A DNA stretch of 10,463 nucleotides from Candidatus Sumerlaeota bacterium (GTDB lineage Bacteria > Sumerlaeota > Sumerlaeia > UBA8349). The notes under the pieces were generated by a model. The model was not told the DNA's origin, did no database searches, and worked only from the letters and a program-made list of their open reading frames with translations. Shown here in pieces: positions 4,734 through 10,463 of the stretch (the stretch's first letter is position 1; each line of letters starts with the position of its first letter). Location of the stretch: the NCBI GenBank assembly GCA_003501375.1, contig DNPO01000354.1, positions 5,270 to 15,732 of the forward strand. The letters are read 5' to 3'. The translations under genes and the position numbers were made by a program.

Positions 4734-7565
4734 TCAAGAACGATACAAAGTTTTTTCCAACGGTGTCGCAATGGCATCGCCTATGGCATGCAGAAATTGG
4801 ATATCGCTCTCCGTCCACGCTTCGTGCAAATGTGTATAGTTTACCATGATGATGCTAAATAGGCCTCCGGCTTTGTTTTGCAACGGGAGGGAAAGATTCG
4901 AGACATACCCGTACTTTAGCAACATGGCCTTTTCGGATGTGGCTTCATGGGGGAGGGATGATGCATTTGGAATCCCCAGCGCTTGACCGGTTTTCAGCAT
5001 ATCGCGCAACCAGCGGAAGGGGGAAAAATCGGTTCGATCTCCAATTTCGATTTGTTCCTCGCTGAAATCGGCATGATCCGATTCCCACTTATGCGTTAAC
5101 ACCATTTGTTTCATCTCGGGAAGGGCGAGGATATAAGTCGAATCGGCATCCAGCATTTCCCCCACCAGTTCTAAAATTCCGGAGAAATCTGGGGCGTTTC
5201 CTGCCAAGAGGCGTTGCACGCGTAACAATGACTCAGCGCTCTTCAACTGGCGTTCCAGACGCTTTTTGCATTCCACGTCACGGCTCACGTCGCGAATCAT
5301 TTCCACCACGCCCGTAACTTCCTGATTAGCGTTTAAGAGCGGGTAGGCATTGAATTCTGCCCATCCGGTTTTATCTGGGGCAAAGGGATTTGGCCCAGTA
5401 GAGCGTTGGGCGGTTTTCTTTCTGATCGCGCGTACGCAGGGGCAATCCTGGCAGGGTTTGCCCGCATTAAAAACATCGTAGCAAAATTTGCCCTCCAGTG
5501 GCATTTGCTTGGTGGTACACATTTTTTGCAAATGGGCATTCACGCGTTGTATTCGCTGGTCTCTGTCCAGCACCACAACAGATTCCTGAATGGAATCCAG
5601 TGTTTGCTGCAAGAAACGGCTATTTGCCAGTTCACGATCGCCCGCTTCTTTAAAAGGGGTCATGTCCAGGAGCGTAATAATACTCGCGGATTTTCCGTCC
5701 CAAGCGCTCAGATTGGCCGTTATTTCACAATGACGAATCGCCCCGCTTTTTGTTCGGAGTTCACAGGAGAAACGCGTGGGAACGGTTTCCCCGCGTTGAC
5801 GCGCTTCGGCCTGTTTGGTATACAAATCGCTTTGTTCTGGAGGCAACAGCAGGGCAATAGAATTTCCGATTAACTCTTCGCGACGGTATCCCGAGAGAGT
5901 GGACAAAGCGGGGTTGGCATAAACAATAATGACGCCTTGAATAATAAAAATGGGCGTGCCCGTATTTTCTGCCAGTGCAAAGAAACGATTTTGACTCTCC
6001 TTCAATTCCTGCGAAGCGCGCTTACGTTCGCTCACATCCGAATAAAAATCGAGCGTGGCTGGCTTGCCTTCCCACTCGATCAGAACCGTGCTGATCCCCG
6101 CCCAACGCACCTCACCATCCTTGCGGATGGCACGGAACTCATACTGTTGCGGGGTGGCATCTCCCGCAAGTTGCGCCATATAAACTTCCACCACCCACTC
6201 GCGGTCTTCTGGGTAGATCAAGTCAAAAGCACACATCTTGGCAAGTTCTTCTGCTGTATACCCCGATAGGGCGCACAATGCGGAATTGACGAAAACTAAC
6301 TTATCATCCTGGCAAATGGCAATCCCTTCTGTGGCATTGTCCACCAAACTTCGATAGCGCTGTTCGCTTTGCCGCAGTTGCATTTCCGTTGCAGTGCGTT
6401 CATGCATGGCAGTGCTCAACTCCGCGTTGATGGCTGTTAGTTCTTGGTTAATTTCCGTCAGTTGCGCATTGCGCAAAGTGACCTCACGGTGGGCCGCTTC
6501 TAATTCATATCCGCGCTCCTGCACTTTTTCTTCGGTTTCTTCCAGTGCCTTTTGCAATTCTTCCTCAACGCGTTTACGCGGGGTTACATTTTCATGGATG
6601 AAGATGATTTGCAACACTTGGCCCTGATCATCCAGAACGGGAAACGCAGCTGAGTTGAGCCAGAGTTTCATATCCGGCGCTTCCGGGGTCAGGTCGTGTG
6701 GATTATAGCAACATTCTCCTGTCCAGAAGGTAATTCGGCCCTCTTTCAACTTGAGCAGGTTATCGTAAAACGGCATGCTTTTCAGCACCGGGTCGTCAAA
6801 AATATTCCATCCCGCAGGCAGGTCTGCCATTGCAAGGGTACGGAAAGCCGCGTTGGTTCGAACCACATGCCCTTCCGGGTCGCAAATGCCAATCGCATAC
6901 GGATTCAATTCAAAAAATTGCTCCACTATTTTGCGATCCCGTAAAGCAGCGGACTGCGCTTCTTGCAAAAGAATCGCATTCCGCCGTTCGCGGATCAAGC
7001 GCGCCATGCGGGAGGAGATCAATTCCAAAATCTTTTCCGAGTGGATATCAAACACGCCCGGGCTGGCGTTGCTCAGGTTAAGCGCCCCAAACAATTCGCC
7101 GCGCACGCGTAGCGGAATACACATAAGCGAGCGAATTTGAATGCGCTTACCCGGTACGGGAATAAACTCCGGGTCAAGCATGACGTCGGGAACCGACTGC
7201 GTGACACCCGTTTCCAATGCGCGCCCCACAATGCCCTGACCGCTTTCAAAACGCGCGCCCGTCCATTCGCCCGGACGAAAGAAGGTCGCGCGATCCTGGC
7301 TGAAACTGCACGCGCATCGGAGTTCCAAACTATTGCGTTCTTCGTCCCACAACATGAGTGAGCAGTTGTCGGCAAACAACCCGCGTGCCAGCACTTCCAG
7401 CAGGCTGGAATAGAATTCCTCATCACCCAGCGCGGTTTCATCCAAATCATCTATTCGTCGGAGTATGGAAATTTCCTGAACAATTTTCTCATAGCACGCG
7501 ACGGACTGTCGCAAAATGTCAGCGGCTTGCGGGGGGAAGGAGGGGGGAAGGGAAGAGGATGCCAT
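4734..7565 (-). CDS. Multi-domain GAF-PAS4-GAF sensory protein without a recognisable output domain
   Basis: A 943-residue, apparently cytoplasmic sensor with no membrane segment. The domains are: GAF at about 50-192 (GQGIVGRALETG, MCIPLRVRGELFGALNL), and PAS1 at about 210-330 (NPYAIGICDPEG). A long charged coiled coil at about 330-402 has heptad-like Glu/Leu repeats (EEELQKALEETEEKVQE). PAS2 at about 403-515 (ATEGIAICQDDKLVFVN, ends DVSERKR), PAS3 at about 523-640, PAS4 at about 648-765 and a divergent GAF at about 778-938 follow. PAS4 carries C695 and the cluster C705-x2-C708-x-C710. I find no histidine-kinase H box, ATPase motif, GGDEF, EAL, phosphatase or helix-turn-helix. The protein ends inside the last GAF helix, and rsmE starts 17 nt later. 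The ATG at 7565 has a good AAAAGGTG ribosome site. It may signal by protein-protein contact, perhaps to the downstream HDOD protein, but that is inference. Confidence 0.9.
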   Translation of the reverse strand: MASSSLPPSFPPQAADILRQSVACYEKIVQEISILRRIDDLDETALGDEEFYSSLLEVLARGLFADNCSLMLWDEERNSLELRCACSFSQDRATFFRPGEWTGARFESGQGIVGRALETGVTQSVPDVMLDPEFIPVPGKRIQIRSLMCIPLRVRGELFGALNLSNASPGVFDIHSEKILELISSRMARLIRERRNAILLQEAQSAALRDRKIVEQFFELNPYAIGICDPEGHVVRTNAAFRTLAMADLPAGWNIFDDPVLKSMPFYDNLLKLKEGRITFWTGECCYNPHDLTPEAPDMKLWLNSAAFPVLDDQGQVLQIIFIHENVTPRKRVEEELQKALEETEEKVQERGYELEAAHREVTLRNAQLTEINQELTAINAELSTAMHERTATEMQLRQSEQRYRSLVDNATEGIAICQDDKLVFVNSALCALSGYTAEELAKMCAFDLIYPEDREWVVEVYMAQLAGDATPQQYEFRAIRKDGEVRWAGISTVLIEWEGKPATLDFYSDVSERKRASQELKESQNRFFALAENTGTPIFIIQGVIIVYANPALSTLSGYRREELIGNSIALLLPPEQSDLYTKQAEARQRGETVPTRFSCELRTKSGAIRHCEITANLSAWDGKSASIITLLDMTPFKEAGDRELANSRFLQQTLDSIQESVVVLDRDQRIQRVNAHLQKMCTTKQMPLEGKFCYDVFNAGKPCQDCPCVRAIRKKTAQRSTGPNPFAPDKTGWAEFNAYPLLNANQEVTGVVEMIRDVSRDVECKKRLERQLKSAESLLRVQRLLAGNAPDFSGILELVGEMLDADSTYILALPEMKQMVLTHKWESDHADFSEEQIEIGDRTDFSPFRWLRDMLKTGQALGIPNASSLPHEATSEKAMLLKYGYVSNLSLPLQNKAGGLFSIIMVNYTHLHEAWTESDIQFLHAIGDAIATPLEKTLYRS

Positions 7566-7569
7566 GTTA

Positions 7570-7577
7570 CACCTTTT
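7570..7577 (-). promoter_or_regulatory. Ribosome binding site of the GAF/PAS sensor gene
   Basis: The minus strand reads AAAAGGTG, with the AAGG core 6 nt before the ATG at 7565. It fixes the start of the sensor gene and is the best ribosome site in the window. Confidence 0.6.
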
Positions 7578-7608
7578 CTATAGAGAGGCGTTTTCTCGCT
7601 GGGCATAT

Positions 7609-7636
7609 ATTAAACCAAAAGGAGTGTGGATGGAAA
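7609..7636 (-). promoter_or_regulatory. Candidate promoter for the sensor-rsmE transcript
   Basis: On the minus strand TTTCCA (7631-7636, four of six) and TTTAAT (7609-7614, five of six) are 16 nt apart in the 137-bp gap after the glycosyltransferase gene. The predicted leader is about 35 nt. The -35 box overlaps a small inverted repeat (7629-7647), which could be an operator or chance. Confidence 0.33.
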
Positions 7637-7702
7637 GGAATTCCATCTCCGGTGCTAAAAAACTACAGGTGGGAAATTTTCGTAGCGTGTTTTAGGGCGG
7701 GA

Positions 7703-8986
7703 TTACAATCGTTCCCGTGGGTGCTGGTGTTTGGGCGCTTCCATTCGTCCGGCTTTGATGAGTAGGCGTTCATAAAATTCCAACAACCGGGGGAAGACCT
7801 TTGCCGGGCTGCACTGCCCCTTTGCAAACAAAATGGTTTCCGAAGAAATCCGGCGACGCAATTCTGCATCGTTGAGTAAACGACGCATGGCCTGTGCCAA
7901 CAACAGCGCATCGCCCATCGGATAGATCAAGCAGTTGCTGTCGGGGATCAGCAGATCCTTCGTGCCACCCGTCAAGGTTCCAATCACTGGCATCCCCGCC
8001 GCGAATGCTTCCACAATCGTGCCCGGCATTCCTTCATGCACCTCGGAGGTAAATAAAAAGATATCGTGCTCACGATACTGCGCGGGCATCAACCGATGTG
8101 GCAATGATCCCAGATATTGCACGCGTTCTTTCCACGGCGCATTTTCCAGTTTGGGACGCAGTAGATTTTCCATATCGGCTTCTTCAATCGGCCCGCAAAA
8201 ATCTACTTGCCAGCCCTCTGGCTGCATTTCCCACAGCATGTCCAGCGCACGTAGCGTGGTGTGCAGTCCCTTGCCCGCGCACAAACGACCCGCCCAGAAA
8301 AAACGCAGTGCACCATCTTCCGATTTTGTACGCGCAGGCAATCCTTCAAAAAGGGCGGAATCGTAGGTGATGTACGAGATGTGCGTGTTGCGAAAACTAA
8401 TGCCAGCAAGGTTGACGAGTTCTCCCAGGGCGTGCGAAACCAGCACGGCGTTTTCTGGATGCCAATCTTCCAAATCGGGCGTGAGCATTGTGTGGTAGAT
8501 GCTTCTGAACAGAGGTTTCAGTGCGCTACCCCACGCTGACTGTGCCGGACGTGCCCAGTACTGCGGCAATCCGTTGCTTTTTCGGAAATTGGCCAGCCAC
8601 TCATCCATCAAATGGTACACCAATATGGGTGTACTGCGCTGCGCTTCCATCACGATGCCCGAGGCTAGTTTTACCATATTCCACAGCACAACAATATCGG
8701 GTTTAAATTCCGCAAGGTGTTGTCGAAATGTTCCAACATCTTTAAACTCGCGGTTCCAATAAGAAGTGTCGGTAATATCTTTCCAGTAACGCAGTTGCAG
8801 CGCGCGATACACCTGGATGCCTTCGGGGGGCGTTTCGTCGTCCACATTCTCTCGCCGGTAGTTACCCGTCAGGATTCGCACTTCGTGTCCGTTTTCAGCC
8901 AGCCATTCTGCGGCAGCAGCGCAGTGCAGTTCATAGCCCCCGATGTAGTGAGGCGGGTAGTAGTTGGTAACGTAGAGGATGCGCAT
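7703..8986 (-). CDS. Family-4-type (GT-B) glycosyltransferase
   Basis: A 427-residue cytoplasmic GT-B enzyme of the glycosyltransferase group 1/GT4 type, transferring a sugar from an activated donor to a glycan or lipid-linked acceptor. The N-terminal Rossmann domain begins MRILYVTNYYPPHYIGGYE (1-19), with the typical glycine-rich acceptor-side loop. The C-terminal donor-binding domain shows FFWAGRLCAGKGLHTTLRAL (229-248). The retaining-GT signature follows: HDIFLFTSEVHEGMPGTIVE (307-326), with Glu318 and Glu326 forming the EX7E motif. After that come AFAAGMPVIGTLTGGTKDLL and a helical tail. Donor, acceptor and pathway cannot be told; no capsule or O-antigen neighbours are visible. No Shine-Dalgarno sequence precedes the ATG at 8986, but the start is fixed by the canonical N-terminus. 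Confidence 0.92.
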   Translation of the reverse strand: MRILYVTNYYPPHYIGGYELHCAAAAEWLAENGHEVRILTGNYRRENVDDETPPEGIQVYRALQLRYWKDITDTSYWNREFKDVGTFRQHLAEFKPDIVVLWNMVKLASGIVMEAQRSTPILVYHLMDEWLANFRKSNGLPQYWARPAQSAWGSALKPLFRSIYHTMLTPDLEDWHPENAVLVSHALGELVNLAGISFRNTHISYITYDSALFEGLPARTKSEDGALRFFWAGRLCAGKGLHTTLRALDMLWEMQPEGWQVDFCGPIEEADMENLLRPKLENAPWKERVQYLGSLPHRLMPAQYREHDIFLFTSEVHEGMPGTIVEAFAAGMPVIGTLTGGTKDLLIPDSNCLIYPMGDALLLAQAMRRLLNDAELRRRISSETILFAKGQCSPAKVFPRLLEFYERLLIKAGRMEAPKHQHPRERL

Positions 8987-9100
8987 AGCGTTTATCAGAA
9001 AATCAGACCACGAATGAACTCACCTGTTGTAGCACGATTCGCGGTTCAACTTATTATCATTGTCCTCCCCATATCGCCAGTCCCTTGCTAACAAACCGCA

Positions 9101-9136
9101 CGAAAACAAAACGCCCTTTGATGATAAGTTGCGTTT
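9101..9136 (-). terminator. Possible weak terminator after dnaB
   Basis: On the minus strand AAACGC (9131-9136) can pair with GCGTTT (9109-9114) over a 16-nt loop. It is followed by a T-rich stretch, TTTTGTTTT counting the end of the stem. It sits about 50 nt past the dnaB stop. The stem is only 6 bp, so it may be inefficient and the glycosyltransferase could be read through. The rest of the 201-bp gap (8987-9187) holds no gene I can support. Confidence 0.25.
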
Positions 9137-9187
9137 CATCTTTGCCGCAGGGGAATTGCTGTGGCTGTGTGCAGAGAAAATATTAAA

Positions 9188-10463
9188 TTAATGTCCACCC
9201 GGTGGCACATCTTCGGGAGCCATGCGCACAAAGTGTGTGTAATCTTCAAGGAACAACAGGTGGCACGTTCCGATGGGGCCGTTACGCTGCTTGGCGATAA
9301 TCAGGTCAACCTGACTGACGGACGGCTGATTTCCCCGCTCCTCACCGGCCTCGCGCTCCGGCCGGAATACGCGGTGCAGGAACATAACGACGTCAGCGTC
9401 CTGCTCGATAGCGCCCGATTCACGCAAGTCAGACAGGCGGGGTTTGGCATCTTTGGCCGTGCGGCTTTCGACACCGCGACTGAGCTGCGACAACGCCAGC
9501 ACAGGCACATTGAGGTCGCGAGCGAGCGCCTTGAGCATACGCGAAATCTGCGACACTTCCTGCTGCCGGTTTTCCACATTGCTATGGCGAATGCTCATAA
9601 GCTGCAAATAGTCGATGACGATGAGCGACAGTTCTGGCACGCGGCTTTTGAGCCGTTGCGCTTGCAGACGGAGTTCGGTGGGGTCAAGACCCGCGGTGTC
9701 GTTAATATAAATGGGAAGTTCGCGGAGCGCCGTCAGTCCGTCCTGGAACTTCCTCAGTTGTTTCTCGCTCATCATGTTTTTGCGGAGCAAGTCCATCGGA
9801 ATTTCCGCCTCGGTACAAACGAGACGCTGGATTAATTGATCGCGCGACATTTCGAGGCTGAACACAGCGGCGGCGGGATGCTTGAACTCATCGCCAAATT
9901 CGCGCTTGTGTCGGCAGGCGGAGACAGCCATGTTCAACGCAAGCGAGGTTTTACCCACGGACGGACGCGCGGCCAAAATCATCAAGTCGGACGGGTGCAT
10001 ACCACCCGTCATTTTGTCCAGATCGGATAACCCGGTTGGTAGCCCAGAAACCTCGTCGCGTTTTTCCGCGCGATGCACCACGTCCAGGAAAACCTGCGAT
10101 GCTTCTTCATCAATCGAGCGAAACTCGCCTGCGGAGGAACGGCCCGACAGGATATTAAAAATCTTTTGCTCGGACGCCTGGAGCAGCGATTTCGCATCAT
10201 CGCTCTCGGTATAGGCATCCTCGGCAATCTCGGCGCTAGTGCGGATCAAACGGCGCAGCAGCGACTTTTCATGCACAATCTTCGCATGGTGCAGCACGTT
10301 GCCGGGGGAGATAACATACTGCTCCAGCCCGGTTACATACGCAGCGCCACCGACCTTCTCCAGCACACCCTTGCGCTCCAACTCATTGACAATTGTGAGC
10401 GGGTCAATCGGCTTGCTGTCCGCCGCCAGATCCAAAACAACGCGGTAAATTTCCTGATGCCGC
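9188..10463 (-). CDS. dnaB: Replicative DNA helicase DnaB (partial, 5' end outside window)
   Basis: The ATP-driven hexameric helicase that unwinds DNA at the replication fork. The visible 424 codons start inside the N-terminal primase-interacting domain: the frame reads RHQEIYRVVLDLAADSKPID across the right edge, so roughly 40-60 residues are missing. The first in-window candidate start (a TTG at 10435) is internal. In visible numbering the linker-helix region is about 60-130, followed by GLPTGLSDLDKMTGG (140-154) and Walker A AARPSVGKTS (164-173). Then come SLEMS near 202-206, Walker B VIDYLQL (282-288), LALSQLSRGVESR (322-334, the sensor region), DLRESGAIEQDADVV (345-359) and KQRNGPIG (391-398, with the arginine-finger segment). 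These motifs are intact and uninterrupted, with no intein at the Walker A, a common intein site in this family. The protein ends PEDVPPGGH. Confidence 0.97.
   Translation of the reverse strand, partial: RHQEIYRVVLDLAADSKPIDPLTIVNELERKGVLEKVGGAAYVTGLEQYVISPGNVLHHAKIVHEKSLLRRLIRTSAEIAEDAYTESDDAKSLLQASEQKIFNILSGRSSAGEFRSIDEEASQVFLDVVHRAEKRDEVSGLPTGLSDLDKMTGGMHPSDLMILAARPSVGKTSLALNMAVSACRHKREFGDEFKHPAAAVFSLEMSRDQLIQRLVCTEAEIPMDLLRKNMMSEKQLRKFQDGLTALRELPIYINDTAGLDPTELRLQAQRLKSRVPELSLIVIDYLQLMSIRHSNVENRQQEVSQISRMLKALARDLNVPVLALSQLSRGVESRTAKDAKPRLSDLRESGAIEQDADVVMFLHRVFRPEREAGEERGNQPSVSQVDLIIAKQRNGPIGTCHLLFLEDYTHFVRMAPEDVPPGGH

Noticed and set aside
4717..4818. 34-codon N-terminal extension of rsmE
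   Set aside because: It overlaps the end of the sensor gene and shows no family similarity; RsmE proteins begin close to the MSHPRIFY segment.
7629..7647. 7-bp inverted repeat GATGGAA / TTCCATC after the glycosyltransferase gene
   Set aside because: Too short and without an adjacent T run for a terminator. It overlaps the candidate -35 box, so it might be an operator, but this is not supported enough to list.
1..10463. Search for CRISPR repeats, insertion sequences, tRNA/rRNA, inteins, phage or defence genes
   Set aside because: No regular repeats, transposase motifs, cloverleaf-like sequences or defence-type domains were seen; all large frames are explained by ordinary metabolic, signalling or replication genes.

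Overview
The window is a bacterial chromosomal segment of roughly even base composition, and every gene I can support is on the minus strand. Reading in the direction of transcription (right to left), the order is: replicative helicase dnaB (its 5' end lies beyond the right edge), a family-4-type glycosyltransferase, a 943-residue GAF/PAS sensory protein, the 16S rRNA methyltransferase rsmE, an HDOD-domain protein, a PAP2-type membrane phosphatase, and a secreted GH27 alpha-galactosidase-like enzyme. Genes cover most of the sequence. The non-coding gaps are about 17 to 226 bp, and I see no tRNA, rRNA, CRISPR array, insertion sequence or phage gene.

The organism is a Gram-negative-type, free-living bacterium. 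The secreted GH27 carries an N-terminal NEW1/He_PIG-type module ahead of its catalytic domain. This layout, to my knowledge, is commonest in Bacteroidota and the Planctomycetota-Verrucomicrobiota-Lentisphaerota group. Together with the base composition and the PAS/GAF and HDOD signalling genes, it makes a PVC-type bacterium (Verrucomicrobiota, Lentisphaerota or Kiritimatiellota) my best guess. That assignment is inference only.

Right part (7703-10463): dnaB and the glycosyltransferase are separated by 201 bp that holds a weak terminator-like hairpin. Middle part (2864-7565): the sensory gene and rsmE are 17 bp apart and very probably co-transcribed. The HDOD gene follows after 130 bp and has its own good sigma-70-like promoter. 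It ends at a perfect 18-bp hairpin terminator, so 7565 to about 2860 reads as one signalling and housekeeping block. Left part (73-2731): the PAP2 phosphatase and the alpha-galactosidase are 265 bp apart start-to-stop and each has its own candidate promoter.

No defence system, biosynthetic cluster or clearly new system is visible. The most unusual object is the sensory protein. It has two GAF domains, four PAS domains and a long coiled coil but no kinase, GGDEF, EAL or DNA-binding output domain. Its fourth PAS domain has a cysteine cluster, and an HDOD protein with an altered HD motif lies just downstream.
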